NCBI GenBank assembly: GCA_902364975.1 | Contig: CABJFQ010000010.1 | Span: 28,704-92,703, forward strand | Length of the DNA: 64,000 bases | Direction: 5' to 3' | From: Coriobacteriaceae bacterium | GTDB lineage: Bacteria > Actinomycetota > Coriobacteriia > Coriobacteriales > Coriobacteriaceae | Shown: positions 9,076-19,439 of the stretch, piece after piece | How positions within the stretch are numbered: the stretch's first letter is position 1 | Layout: each line of letters opens with the position of its first letter | The notes under the pieces: model-generated | What the model was told of the DNA's origin: nothing | Databases searched by the model: none | Seen by the model: only the letters and a program-made list of their open reading frames with translations | Made by a program: the position numbers and the translations under genes

Positions 9076-9431
9076 GGTGACTCCTTAACGTGGTGGTGAA
9101 TGTTGTAATGAAGTATAGGTATGTCTGCAGATATAGACAAGCATATCTAGACAAGTAAAAAAGAAATATGAATTGCAGCTATCACCTATATCAGATCTAG
9201 CAGGCGAAATACTGGACATATACCGTTTACGGCCAATAATCAACCGTTTACCGACCGTAGTATTTATACTAACTTGTCTAGATAAGTGATATGATAAAAA
9301 TAGAAGCGCAAGAAGTCAGGGAAGCGGGCCCACCCGTCCTATTGCACGAGGTACACGCAAACGGCGCGTCTGCGGTCTCGAGTGAAGCCAAAACCGCAGC
9401 GCTCCGAATGAAGAGAGGGGGATTCCCCGTC
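9076..9431. promoter_or_regulatory. Divergent promoter region of the alpha-glucoside locus with GntR-type operators
   Basis: At least two copies of ATCTAGACAAGT are seen, at 9145-9156 and inverted at 9272-9283 (ACTTGTCTAGAT). The latter lies in ACTTGTCTAGATAAGT (9272-9287), an almost perfect palindrome. A related TGTCT-N8-AGACA lies at 9122-9139. One site sits beside each promoter of the divergent pair, as expected for repression of both by the nearby GntR/UTRA protein. Confidence 0.65.
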
Positions 9432-11039
9432 ATGATGCAAAAGATACAACGTTTCGGCGGTGCAATGTACACGCCTGCAATTCTTTTCGCATTTTCCGGA
9501 ATCGTCGTCGGCCTGGGTACGTTGTTTACCACCGAGGCGATCTTTGGCGAGATGGCCACAGCGGGTCATCTTTGGTTTGATTGCTGGAATGTGCTGCTCC
9601 AGGGTGGTTGGACGCTCTTTAACCAGATGCCGTTGCTGTTTTGCGTAGCGTTGCCAATCTCGCTCGCGAACAAGCAGAACGCTCGCTGCTGCATGGAGAC
9701 TTTGGCCATCTACCTTACCTTCAACTACTTTGTAAGCACAATCTTGGGGCAGTGGGGCCCTGTCTTTGGTGTCGACTACTCTGTCGAGGCGGGCAGCGGT
9801 ACTGGTCTTGCCACTATCGCAAGCATCAAAACGCTTGACATGGGCATCATGGGCGCGCTCATTATCTCTGGTATCGCCACGATGCTGCATAACAAGTTCT
9901 TCGACACCGAACTTCCTGAGTGGCTGGGCGTGTTCTCGGGCTCCGTGTTCATTTATATGATCGGTTTCTTCGTTATGGTTCCGGTCGCTCTTATTGCCTG
10001 CCTGGTGTGGCCGCATGTTCAGGCTGCTATCTCCGCCTTCCAGGGATTCATCCTTTCCGCCGGTACGTTTGGCGTGGGCGTCTTTGCTTTCTTCGAGCGC
10101 GTGCTGATCCCTACAGGCCTTCACCACTTTATCTATACGCCGTTCTATTACGACAACGCGGCGGTCAATGGCGGCATCTTTGCCGCTTGGGCTAACATCC
10201 TGCCCCAACTGGCTGCCGATCCGAGCATTGCTCTTAAGGATGCCGCACCCTGGGCTGCCTATACCTGCCCTGGATGGACTAAAGTCTTCGGCTCGCTTGG
10301 CGTTGCCATTGCGTTTTATATGACCGCCAAGCCCGAGCGCAAGCAGCGCGTCAAGGCTCTGCTCATCCCCGTCACCCTTACCGCTATGCTTTGCGGTATT
10401 ACCGAGCCGCTTGACTTCACCTTCCTGTTCATCGCGCCCGGCCTGTTCGTCGTCCACTGCGTGCTCGGAGCGCTTGGCTGCATGGCTCAAAACCTCCTTG
10501 GCGTCGTGGGCATCTTCGACGGCGGCATCATCTCGATGCTCTCGTGGGACTGGCTGCCCCTTTGGGCCGCACACGGTCTGCAGTACACCATCTCCATCCT
10601 TGTCGGTCTGTGCTTTACCGCCCTTTGGGTCGTGGTCTTCCGTTTCCTGATCGTCAAGTTCGACTTTAAGACCCCCGGTCGCGAGGATGACGATGTTGAG
10701 GTCGAGCTCAAGTCCAAGGCCGACTACAAGCAAAAGCAGGGCGCTGCTGCTGGCAAATCGGTCGCCCAGAGTAAAGATGATGAGCGCTTGGTGCTTGCCG
10801 AGAACATCCTCGATCTACTCGGTGGCACGGATAACATCATCGATGTAACTAACTGCGCTACCCGTCTGCGCGTTAACGTCAAGGACAAGAGCGTCGTTGC
10901 ACCCGAGGCTTCCTTCAAGGCGATCGGTACGCATGGCTTGGTGGTCCAAGGTCAGTCAATCCAGGTCATCATCGGCCTTACCGTCCCGCAGGTTCGCGAG
11001 AAGTTCGAGAGTCTTCTGAAGTTCGAGAGTCTTCTGTAA
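9432..11039 (+). CDS. PTS alpha-glucoside permease, EIICB
   Basis: The product is 535 aa from the second in-frame ATG region (9432, MMQKIQRFGGAMYTPAIL), chosen because GAGAGGGGG lies upstream and the family starts this way. Residues 1 to about 415 form the multi-spanning EIIC domain, with GLHHFIYTPF and GITEPLDFTFLF, the sugar-binding signatures of the glucose/glucoside superfamily. Residues about 445-535 form EIIB with the phospho-acceptor Cys in DVTNCATRLRVNV. The protein imports and phosphorylates an alpha-glucoside; the GH4 hydrolase next door cleaves the product. No EIIA domain is attached, so a separate EIIA must be used. The last six residues are a duplication (see findings). Confidence 0.9.
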   Translation: MMQKIQRFGGAMYTPAILFAFSGIVVGLGTLFTTEAIFGEMATAGHLWFDCWNVLLQGGWTLFNQMPLLFCVALPISLANKQNARCCMETLAIYLTFNYFVSTILGQWGPVFGVDYSVEAGSGTGLATIASIKTLDMGIMGALIISGIATMLHNKFFDTELPEWLGVFSGSVFIYMIGFFVMVPVALIACLVWPHVQAAISAFQGFILSAGTFGVGVFAFFERVLIPTGLHHFIYTPFYYDNAAVNGGIFAAWANILPQLAADPSIALKDAAPWAAYTCPGWTKVFGSLGVAIAFYMTAKPERKQRVKALLIPVTLTAMLCGITEPLDFTFLFIAPGLFVVHCVLGALGCMAQNLLGVVGIFDGGIISMLSWDWLPLWAAHGLQYTISILVGLCFTALWVVVFRFLIVKFDFKTPGREDDDVEVELKSKADYKQKQGAAAGKSVAQSKDDERLVLAENILDLLGGTDNIIDVTNCATRLRVNVKDKSVVAPEASFKAIGTHGLVVQGQSIQVIIGLTVPQVREKFESLLKFESLL

Positions 11040-11057
11040 ACCATCGTCCATCGAAAC

Positions 11058-11097
11058 AATCGGCCTTGCAGAGCCGGTATGCACCGCAAGGCCGATT
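11058..11097 (+). promoter_or_regulatory. Intercistronic hairpin between PTS and GH4 genes
   Basis: Perfect 12-bp arms AATCGGCCTTGC and GCAAGGCCGATT with a 16-nt loop and no T tract. It may stabilise or process the operon mRNA, or attenuate expression. Confidence 0.5.
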
Positions 11098-11167
11098 CTA
11101 GAGATAAAAAACTCCACTTCTAGGTAACAATTCCAAACCGTACAGGCCGCGTGCGGGGATGGATTGA

Positions 11168-12538
<1,371 letters not shown>

Positions 12539-12665
12539 GGACTACTGTCTCGAACCCTCACGCATCTCTGCTTCATTTGCGCCGTCGTGGTGTCCGGATT
12601 CGCCCGGATGCTGCGGCGGCGCTATACTTATGCAGTTTGAAGTACCTGTACCAAAAGGAGCTGTC

Positions 12666-13742
12666 GTGTCCCTTTCCATCGGTATCGTGGGCCTGCCCAA
12701 CGTGGGCAAGTCGACGCTGTTCACCGCGCTTACCAAAAAGACCGGCCTTGCCGCCAACTACCCGTTCGCCACGATCGACCCCAACGTGGGTATCGTCGAC
12801 GTGCCCGATAGCCGCCTGCAAAAGCTCGCCGACATCGTCAACCCGGGCCGCATTGTGCCGGCTACGGTCGAGTTCGTCGACATCGCAGGTCTGGTGAAGG
12901 GCGCTAACGAGGGCGAGGGTCTGGGCAACCAGTTCTTGGCAAACATCCGCGAGACCGATGCCATCTGCGAGGTCGTGCGCTACTTTAAGGACCCCAACGT
13001 CATGCGTGAGGTGGGCCGCACGGGCGAGTTCGTCGATCCCGCCGGCGATGCCGACACCATCATGACCGAGCTCATCCTGGCCGACATGGGCACGCTCGAG
13101 AAGCAGCTGCCCAAGCTCGAGAAGGAGGCCAAGCGCGACAAGGAGCTCATGCCCAAGTTTGAGGTGGCCAAGCGCCTGCTTGTCTGGCTCAACGAGGGCA
13201 AGCGCGCCGCATCCATGGAGATGACCGACGAGGAGCGTGCCGCCGCCAAGGGCCTGTTCCTGCTCACCATGAAGCCCATCCTGTATGTGGCCAACGTGGA
13301 CGAGGATATGCTCAACGACGACCTGGCGCCCATCGACGGCGTCAAGCCGCTGCCCATCTGCGCCAAGATCGAGGCCGAGCTTTCCGAGCTCGATCCCGAG
13401 GACGCCGCCGACTACCTGGAGAGCCTGGGCTTGGAGCAGCCCGGTCTGGACGTGCTCGCGCAGGCAGCCTACAAGCTGCTCGGCCTGCAGTCGTTCTTTA
13501 CGGCCGGCGAGATGGAGGTCAAGGCCTGGACAGTGCGTCAGGGCGCGACCGCCCCGCAGGCCGCCGGTGTCATCCACACCGACTTTGAGCGCGGCTTTAT
13601 TAAGGCCGAGGTCATTGGCTATGACGACTACATCGAGCTCGGCGGCGAGCAGGGCGCCAAAGCCGCTGGCAAGCTGCGTATTGAGGGCAAGGACTATGTC
13701 ATGGCCGATGGCGACGTCGTGCACTTCCGCTTTAACGTGTAA
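12666..13742 (+). CDS. ychF: Redox-regulated ATPase/GTPase YchF
   Basis: The product is 358 aa with a GTG start at 12666, chosen because AAAAGGAG lies 7 nt upstream and the family begins [17 protein letters not shown]. The P-loop GLPNVGKS (about residues 8-15), switch DIAGLVKGA and a C-terminal TGS domain ([18 protein letters not shown] and [14 protein letters not shown]) identify YchF/Ola1, an Obg-related ATPase linked to ribosomes and stress. A promoter with TATACT at 12623-12628 fits the start. Confidence 0.95.
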   Translation: MSLSIGIVGLPNVGKSTLFTALTKKTGLAANYPFATIDPNVGIVDVPDSRLQKLADIVNPGRIVPATVEFVDIAGLVKGANEGEGLGNQFLANIRETDAICEVVRYFKDPNVMREVGRTGEFVDPAGDADTIMTELILADMGTLEKQLPKLEKEAKRDKELMPKFEVAKRLLVWLNEGKRAASMEMTDEERAAAKGLFLLTMKPILYVANVDEDMLNDDLAPIDGVKPLPICAKIEAELSELDPEDAADYLESLGLEQPGLDVLAQAAYKLLGLQSFFTAGEMEVKAWTVRQGATAPQAAGVIHTDFERGFIKAEVIGYDDYIELGGEQGAKAAGKLRIEGKDYVMADGDVVHFRFNV

Positions 13743-13753
13743 GGACGACGTGC

Positions 13754-14137
13754 ATGTTTAAATATGGTAAAAAAGCCGGCTACATGGGTATCGCGCTGCT
13801 GGTGCTTGCGGTGCTTCCGCTGGTGGTAGCGGCGTTTGTGATCCCCAACATTGGTCCCGAGGTGGCAACGAAGTTTAACGCCGCCGGCGAGGTGACGCGC
13901 TGGGGCAAGAGCTACGAGCTGCTGGCACTGCCGGTGCTCAACCTGCTGCTGAGCGTGGCGACGTATTTTACTGCCGGTCGTCAAGCAAAGAACAACGAAG
14001 ACTCCGCTGTGATGGCACGTCTTACGTGCGAGCGCTACCTGCGCAACGGTTGCATCACGGGTGTGTTCCTCAACGTGATCAACGTTTACTTTATGTACTC
14101 GGCGATTACCGGAACGGGTTTTGGCTTGGGCTTTTAG
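13754..14137 (+). CDS. DUF1648-type small membrane protein
   Basis: The product is 127 aa, 11 nt after ychF. Three or four hydrophobic segments are seen (about residues 10-32, 55-72, 95-120). The segment KFNAAGEVTRWGKSYELLALP between the first two matches the DUF1648 signature found in SdpI-like immunity and membrane proteins. The function is unknown; it is probably co-transcribed with ychF. Confidence 0.7.
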   Translation: MFKYGKKAGYMGIALLVLAVLPLVVAAFVIPNIGPEVATKFNAAGEVTRWGKSYELLALPVLNLLLSVATYFTAGRQAKNNEDSAVMARLTCERYLRNGCITGVFLNVINVYFMYSAITGTGFGLGF

Positions 14138-14146
14138 CTTGTCCTT

Positions 14147-14536
14147 TTAGGCAACGAGCCTGCACGCATATTCAATGGCTGCTGCGAGGCCGCCGCTCGA
14201 TCGTGGTTTAAAGACCATGTCGGCGGCGGTCTCGTTTTCGTATCCGGCGCCACGAAGGGCGAGTGCGATGCCGGCTTCTAGAAGGAGCGGCAGGCCGCGT
14301 TGGCTGGTTGCGATTACGGCAGCCTGATTGAGCGGGCAGCTGTGCGTTTGGCATTGGATGGCAAGTTCACCTTGCGCCGGGCAAGGGACCAGAACGGCGG
14401 CGACGCGACTTGATAGCAATGCAAATGCTGTGCGCTCATCGGGCGAAAGGCATTCGGCTTCAACGACGACGAGCTTGGGCGGTGCGCTGTTTGTGCGAAG
14501 CGTGGCTCGGTACATGCGGACCGAAGAACCCGACAT
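14147..14536 (-). CDS. Unknown protein divergent from an XRE regulator
   Basis: The product is 129 aa from ATG 14536, which has CAGGAG 8 nt upstream. It contains ECLSPDERTAFALLSSRVAAVLVPC and a later ATSQRGLPLLLEAGIALALRGAG helix-rich stretch. I do not recognise the family. It shares a short intergenic space and a perfect palindrome with the XRE gene, so it is the likely target of that regulator. Confidence 0.6.
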   Translation of the reverse strand: MSGSSVRMYRATLRTNSAPPKLVVVEAECLSPDERTAFALLSSRVAAVLVPCPAQGELAIQCQTHSCPLNQAAVIATSQRGLPLLLEAGIALALRGAGYENETAADMVFKPRSSGGLAAAIEYACRLVA

Positions 14537-14558
14537 AGAAAACTCCTGTGTATTCGGC

Positions 14559-14584
14559 AAAACGTAAACTATAGTTTACGTTTT
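14559..14584. promoter_or_regulatory. 26-bp perfect palindrome, probable XRE operator
   Basis: AAAACGTAAACTA is followed at once by its exact reverse complement, centred between 14571 and 14572. It sits midway between the two divergent genes and contains TATAGT, which could be a -10 element. Confidence 0.75.
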
Positions 14585-14612
14585 TGTTCAGCTCCATTTC
14601 AAACTCGGCTGC

Positions 14613-14831
14613 ATGGACGAACGTGCGAAACAGATTCTTGGCAGGCGGGTCGAAGAGACACGCAGGGACCTTGGTATCTCCAAGGTTGATTTTTGTGTGG
14701 CGACAGGAATCAGCCGACCCTACCTCGACCGAATCGAAGATGGGACGGCAAATTTCACGCTCAAGGTTCTATTTAAGATCGCGCCCGCACTCGGCATGAC
14801 GGTGTCAGAGCTTCTCGAGGGGATCGAATAG
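14613..14831 (+). CDS. Small XRE-family helix-turn-helix regulator
   Basis: The product is 72 aa, essentially a single HTH domain: RRVEETRRDLGISKVDFCVATG then SRPYLDRIEDGTANFTLKVL, with a C-terminal MTVSELLEGIE helix. It has no sensor domain. Divergent placement and the palindrome upstream suggest that it represses itself and the neighbour at 14147. It could be the antitoxin-like half of a two-gene unit. Confidence 0.85.
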   Translation: MDERAKQILGRRVEETRRDLGISKVDFCVATGISRPYLDRIEDGTANFTLKVLFKIAPALGMTVSELLEGIE

Positions 14832-14853
14832 GGGATACCCGTCGATAACTGAA

Positions 14854-15867
14854 TTACGCCATCGGGATGCGGTCGTGGTTGACTTGGCTGTAGAACAGGC
14901 GCTGAATCTCGGCCGCATCACGTGACTGGCCGAGTGCCCACATGGTTTTGGCCACGAGCGTCTCGGTGGTCATGTCATCGCCGCGCAGAATGCCCGGATG
15001 ATCGGCGTAAGCACGGCCGACCTCATAAACGCCCAGATCGAGGCCCTCTTCGGGGACCTGCGTGGTCATAACGACGGTACGACCCGAATCGACCCAGCGG
15101 AAAATCGCCTCCTGGAATGACTCGCCGGACTCGCCAAACTCGGGAATGCCGCCAATGCCGAAGGTCTCCAGGATTACGGCATCGTAGCTATCGGCAAGGG
15201 CGTCGAGGATGCCCGGGTTTACGCCGGGCGTGAGCTTGAGTACAAATACGCGCGGGTCGATGCTGTCGTAGAAACGCACCGGGTTTTCGCCCTGATGCGT
15301 GCCGTGAAGCCCGTTGCGCACGATGCGGTCGTTGCGGATGTAGGCGATGGGCGGATAGTTGACGCTAATAAACGCGTTAAAGCTCATGGTGCGCTGCTTG
15401 CGGGCGCGCGTACCGGCAATAGCGACGCCGCCAAACACGATTGAAACATCGTGCGAATGCTCGTCGAGCGCATAGAGCAGGCTCTGGTACAGATTGAGCT
15501 TGGCGTCGGTAAAGGGATTGCCCATGGGCTTTTGCGAGCCGGTGAGCACGATGGGCTTGGGGCTGTCCTGAATCAGGTAGGAAAGCGCTGCCGCGGTGTA
15601 GCTCATGGTGTCGGTGCCGTGCAGGACCACAAAGCCGTCGTGATCGGCATAGCCTTCGACGATGACATCGCGGATGCGCATCCAGTCGCTCGGGCGCATA
15701 TTGGTACTGTCGATGTTCATGGGCTGCATCACGTCGAGCTCGCAGAGGCCCGAGATCTCGGGGACGCTCTGGGCGAGCTCCTCACCGGTCAGGGCGGGGG
15801 AGAGGCCGTTGCCGTCCTCGGTCGATGCGATGGTGCCGCCCGTGGCGATGAGAAGGATGCGCTTCAT
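14854..15867 (-). CDS. ansA: L-asparaginase, type I
   Basis: The product is 337 aa from the ATG at 15867 (MKRILLIATGGTIAST); a longer frame starts upstream without a ribosome site. The two catalytic signatures are present: Thr12 in ATGGTIAST and Thr85-Asp86 in HGTDTMSY. There is no signal peptide, so it is the cytoplasmic bacterial type I, converting asparagine to aspartate and ammonia. It is alone in its transcript. Confidence 0.92.
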   Translation of the reverse strand: MKRILLIATGGTIASTEDGNGLSPALTGEELAQSVPEISGLCELDVMQPMNIDSTNMRPSDWMRIRDVIVEGYADHDGFVVLHGTDTMSYTAAALSYLIQDSPKPIVLTGSQKPMGNPFTDAKLNLYQSLLYALDEHSHDVSIVFGGVAIAGTRARKQRTMSFNAFISVNYPPIAYIRNDRIVRNGLHGTHQGENPVRFYDSIDPRVFVLKLTPGVNPGILDALADSYDAVILETFGIGGIPEFGESGESFQEAIFRWVDSGRTVVMTTQVPEEGLDLGVYEVGRAYADHPGILRGDDMTTETLVAKTMWALGQSRDAAEIQRLFYSQVNHDRIPMA

Positions 15868-16134
15868 GCTGGTATTCCTATCGTATTTGCCGCCGCAGAG
15901 GCGGAGTCGTTCGGCAGTATTGTGGCACAGGGCGTCCAATGTTCAAGCGTATTACATCATCTGTAACGTTCGGTAACACTTCAATTGCCGTCAAATAGGG
16001 GTCCAGGTCGTGCGTTTGCCGTGCGCTGATGGTTGCGAGGGACGAGAAACCCCATATAACGTGTACACTATGAAAGCTATTTCGTTCATTCACGCGGGTG
16101 AGCATCGGCTCCCCGCCAACAAGAGGGGGAAACC
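15868..16134. other. Divergent intergenic region upstream of guaA
   Basis: It contains the promoters of ansA and guaA. A GC-rich hairpin (GCGGGTGAGC/GCTCCCCGC-like, about 16096-16119) lies just before the ribosome site AGAGGGGG. I looked for and did not find a purine riboswitch core. Confidence 0.4.
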
Positions 16135-17733
16135 ATGGATCAAAAGGCTTCCGCAAAGGTCCTCGTACTCGACTTTGGTGCGCAGTACGGTCAGCTCATT
16201 GCCCGTCGCGTCCGCGACCTCAACGTGTATTCCGAGATCGTTCCCTGCGACATCTCGGCCGACGAGATTCGCGAGATGAACGCCTCTGCACTCATCCTTT
16301 CCGGCGGCCCGGCTTCTGTGTATGCCGAGGACGCTCCGTCCATCGACCCCGCCATCTTTGACCTGGGCCTTCCCGTCCTGGGCTTCTGCTACGGTCATCA
16401 GATCACGGCCGTGACGCTCGGTGGCAAGGTCGGCCACTCCGAGGTGGGCGAGTATGGCCGCGCCACCATCACGCGCACGGCAGGCGCCAAGCTCTTTAAC
16501 TCCACGCCCATGGAGCAGACCGTGTGGATGAGCCACCGCGATGCCGTGTCCGAGGTGCCCGAGGGCTTTACCGTTACCGCCAGCACCGACGTGTGCCCGG
16601 TTGCCGCCATGGAGTGCGTCGAGCGCAAGATCTTCACCACGCAGTTCCACCCCGAGGTCAAGCATTCCGAGTACGGTCAGCAGCTGCTGAGCAACTTCCT
16701 GTTTGAGATCTGCGGCCTGGAGCCCAACTGGAGCATGGACAACCTGGTCGAGACCATGACGGCCGAGTTCCGCGAGAAGGTCGGCAACGACCGCGTGATT
16801 CTGGCCCTGTCCGGCGGCGTCGACTCCTCCGTCGTGGCAGCTCTTGGCGCCCGCGCCGTAGGCAAGCAGATGACCTGCGTGTTCATCAACCACGGTCTGC
16901 TGCGCAAGGGCGAGCCCGAGCAGGTGGAGGAGGTCTTCACCAAGCAGTTTGACGTCGACTTTATCCACGTCCACGCCGAGGACCGTTATGCCGAGCTTCT
17001 GGCCGGCGTGACCGAGCCCGAGGAGAAGCGCCGCATCATCGGTACGCAGTTCTGGAAAGAGTTCTTCGCGGTTGCTCAGCAGCTTGAGACCGATGGTAAA
17101 CCCGTGAAGTACCTGGCTCAGGGCACCATCTACCCCGACATCATCGAGTCCGGCGCTCGCAAGACGGGCGGCAAGACGGCCACCATCAAGAGCCATCACA
17201 ACCTGATCCCGTTCCCCGAGGGCGTGCACTTCGACCTCATTGAGCCGCTCGACCACTTCTTTAAGGACGAGGTCCGCGCGCTTGGTCTGGCGCTGGGTCT
17301 GCCGGGTCACATCGTGTTCCGTCAGCCTTTCCCGGGCCCGGGTCTTGCCATCCGCATCATCGGTGCGGTCGACAAGGAGAAGCTCGAGATCCTCAAGAAC
17401 GCCGACGCTATCGTGCGCGAGGAGCTCGACGCCTACAACCAGCGCCTGTTTGAGCAGACCGGCGAGCGCAACTCCGAGCACAGCTGCTGGCAGTATTTCG
17501 CGGTCCTGCCCGATATTAAGTCCGTTGGCGTTATGGGCGACGAGCGCACCTATCAGCGCCCGATCATCCTGCGCGCCGTCGAGTCCAGCGATGCCATGAC
17601 CGCCGACTGGGCCAAGCTGCCCTACGACGTGCTGGCCCGCATCTCCGGCCGCATCGTTGCCGAGGTTCCCGGCGCCAACCGCGTGTGCTACGACATCACG
17701 TCCAAGCCGCCCGCGACGATTGAGTGGGAATAG
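16135..17733 (+). CDS. guaA: GMP synthase (glutamine-hydrolysing)
   Basis: The product is 532 aa, full length for GuaA, which aminates XMP to GMP using glutamine and ATP. The N-terminal class I glutaminase has nucleophile Cys85 in GFCYGHQ and the His/Glu pair in FHPEVKH. The synthetase half starts with the PP-loop [15 protein letters not shown] near residue 225 and ends TIEWE. ATG 16135 follows GAGGGGGA. Its 3' end serves as an integration target (see the direct repeat at 17719). Confidence 0.97.
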   Translation: MDQKASAKVLVLDFGAQYGQLIARRVRDLNVYSEIVPCDISADEIREMNASALILSGGPASVYAEDAPSIDPAIFDLGLPVLGFCYGHQITAVTLGGKVGHSEVGEYGRATITRTAGAKLFNSTPMEQTVWMSHRDAVSEVPEGFTVTASTDVCPVAAMECVERKIFTTQFHPEVKHSEYGQQLLSNFLFEICGLEPNWSMDNLVETMTAEFREKVGNDRVILALSGGVDSSVVAALGARAVGKQMTCVFINHGLLRKGEPEQVEEVFTKQFDVDFIHVHAEDRYAELLAGVTEPEEKRRIIGTQFWKEFFAVAQQLETDGKPVKYLAQGTIYPDIIESGARKTGGKTATIKSHHNLIPFPEGVHFDLIEPLDHFFKDEVRALGLALGLPGHIVFRQPFPGPGLAIRIIGAVDKEKLEILKNADAIVREELDAYNQRLFEQTGERNSEHSCWQYFAVLPDIKSVGVMGDERTYQRPIILRAVESSDAMTADWAKLPYDVLARISGRIVAEVPGANRVCYDITSKPPATIEWE

Positions 17734-17735
17734 AA
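17719..17735. repeat. Putative att site, left copy, at guaA 3' end
   Basis: ATTGAGTGGGAATAGAA covers the last codons and stop of guaA. The same 17 bases recur exactly at 20280-20296. Confidence 0.7.
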
Positions 17736-17768
17736 CATACGTTCGATAAAATAATATAGTATCAGATA

Positions 17769-17800
17769 GCGGGCACGGTTTCAATTGAATCCGTGCCCGC
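17769..17800. terminator. Hairpin between guaA and the methyltransferase operon
   Basis: Perfect 10-bp GCGGGCACGG/CCGTGCCCGC stem with a 12-nt loop between convergent genes. There is only a weak T-rich tail, so it is called as a likely bidirectional terminator. Confidence 0.6.
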
Positions 17801-17887
17801 TGCTGTATGCGTGTCCTTGCACGCCCAATATGCGCCGTAAAAGCCGTCTTCTTCGACGTCAAAGTGAATGCGCTTCGTTTTCGCCTC

Positions 17888-18718
17888 TCAAAATCTTATT
17901 TTCACGATTTGCATTTTCATCCCGTTGTCACCGACCCTTGCGAGAAACCGGAAAAAGCAGCTGACAGAAGAGTCTCTCAAATCGTTGTAGCCCAGCATAT
18001 AGCCGCGACTTGTGACCTGCAGACGGCTGTCCCACGTGCCGATTTCCTTGGCGGCATCCGAAACCGCAAAATATGCCCCCACATCCTTGATTTTTGCAGT
18101 CTTAAGCCATGTTTTTGCGATCATCTTTACCGCCGTCCGATTGGCAGCATCAAAGACCAGCACACTGCCGGGGAAAGCGTCCGCCATCCCCCGCACCAGT
18201 TCCCGGACCTGCTGGGTCAGAAAGTAATAGAACACCCCGGAGGCAAAGAACACCGCCCCGCGGGAGGCATCGATTTTGCTAAACCATGCGGTGTCTTTCA
18301 GGTCGCAGGGGATATTTTGTTCTCGATCCCCGGCGGGCAGTAGCTGCTGCCGCAAGGCAATCACATCCGGGAAGTCCAGATTGTAGATCTTGCATCTACC
18401 GTTGTCGCAGGTTCTGCCGGTGTTGTCCAGCCCGCAGCCCAGATTGACCACCGCCGCATTGGGGTGGCCTTTCAGGTAATCCCGCACCTCGAAAGCAAGA
18501 TCACTCTGCCGTGTGGCCACCTCCAGCGCACCAAAGCGCTGCATCAGGCTGCGGGAGTTTTTCTCTGCCTCTGAAAAGTCGTAGTCGATCTGGTCGAGCA
18601 GACGAACCGCTGTTTCATCCCTGTAAAGGTTCGGGTACAACTCCGTACACAGCTTCCGGGAATACAGCGGGAGGATCAGCGTCTCCTGCACGGTGTTTTT
18701 CTCAATTTTACATTTCAT
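17888..18718 (-). CDS. LCM-type SAM-dependent methyltransferase
   Basis: The product is 276 aa. It resembles the leucine carboxyl methyltransferase / polyketide O-methyltransferase family: an N-terminal helical part, then the SAM loop AVVNLGCGLDNTG (about residues 89-101), acidic residue NLDFPDV, and ASGVFYYF. It is the last gene of a three-methyltransferase operon. Its start overlaps closely with the preceding small frame (GAGGAAG ribosome site). The substrate is unknown. Codon use is less GC-rich than in the housekeeping genes, consistent with transfer. Confidence 0.8.
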   Translation of the reverse strand: MKCKIEKNTVQETLILPLYSRKLCTELYPNLYRDETAVRLLDQIDYDFSEAEKNSRSLMQRFGALEVATRQSDLAFEVRDYLKGHPNAAVVNLGCGLDNTGRTCDNGRCKIYNLDFPDVIALRQQLLPAGDREQNIPCDLKDTAWFSKIDASRGAVFFASGVFYYFLTQQVRELVRGMADAFPGSVLVFDAANRTAVKMIAKTWLKTAKIKDVGAYFAVSDAAKEIGTWDSRLQVTSRGYMLGYNDLRDSSVSCFFRFLARVGDNGMKMQIVKIRF

Positions 18719-18729
18719 AGGTTTCTTCC

Positions 18730-18837
18730 TCAGTGAATAAAAACTGTCATAATTGCCGCCAGCATAGCCGCTATGACCGTCATGCCTATCGCCATGTGCA
18801 GGATGGATGCAAAAATGCCCGTGCTTGATACCCCTAC
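18730..18837 (-). other. Possible tiny hydrophobic peptide or gene remnant
   Basis: Between two methyltransferase genes, a minus-strand frame ends with a hydrophobic stretch (GIFASILHMAIGMTVIAAML) and a TGA that overlaps the next gene's ribosome site. There is no clear start or ribosome site of its own. It may be a small membrane peptide or the tail of a lost gene. Confidence 0.3.
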
Positions 18838-19439
18838 TTCCGCGCCGTGACGCAGAGCCACTTTTTCTTTTTGTGTATCTGCACCTCGTGAAAACCCGCC
18901 TGCTCCAGACATGCCTTTAATTCAATGTCCTTGTAGATGGTCATGCCGCCGATGATCTGCGTCCACCTCTCGTCCTTGTCCGTATCGCCATTGCTCTCGT
19001 TGCAGATAAGAATTGTCCCGCCTGGCTTCAGCGTCCGCCAGACCTCACGGAAGCATCGGGGCAAATCAGGCCAAAAATAGACGGTCTCAAAGGCCGTGGC
19101 GGCATCGAAGTAGCTATCCTCAAACACCATATCCGCCACACTGCCTTGCAGAACGGCGCAACGCCCCTCCTGAATTGCAATTCGGTTGAGCTTTCTAGTC
19201 TTCTCCACGCTGACGGGCGAATAGTCGACGCCCTTGACGACGCCATGCGGGCATTTTTTCAGCAGCCGTTTTATGTTCGCCCCGCCGCCGCAGCCGCAAT
19301 CCAGCACCTTGGCATTTGGCGCAAGTCGTAGAAATCGAAGTCCCCACCGCGCCACAGGGCTGTGGCCCAGATTCATCATGGCAACCATAAGTTTTCCGCC
19401 GAGGCCCACGGGCTTGCGGGTGTTTTCAAAGAACGACAT
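18834..19439 (-). CDS. Class I SAM-dependent methyltransferase
   Basis: The product is 201 aa from ATG 19439, which follows GGAGGGG. The SAM motif I VLDCGCGGGANIKRL (about residues 45-59), VKGVDYSP acidic loop, and the post-motif LKPGGTILICNE fit the UbiE/COQ5-like class. It overlaps the upstream methyltransferase by 14 bases, so the two are translationally coupled. The substrate is unknown. Confidence 0.85.
   Translation of the reverse strand: MSFFENTRKPVGLGGKLMVAMMNLGHSPVARWGLRFLRLAPNAKVLDCGCGGGANIKRLLKKCPHGVVKGVDYSPVSVEKTRKLNRIAIQEGRCAVLQGSVADMVFEDSYFDAATAFETVYFWPDLPRCFREVWRTLKPGGTILICNESNGDTDKDERWTQIIGGMTIYKDIELKACLEQAGFHEVQIHKKKKWLCVTARK

Noticed and set aside
15940..16134. Possible purine riboswitch upstream of guaA
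   Set aside because: The conserved loop-loop core of the guanine aptamer is not visible; only a simple hairpin is present.
16090..17862. A 590-codon frame antisense to guaA
   Set aside because: Shadow of the guaA coding strand; no ribosome site and no recognisable domain.
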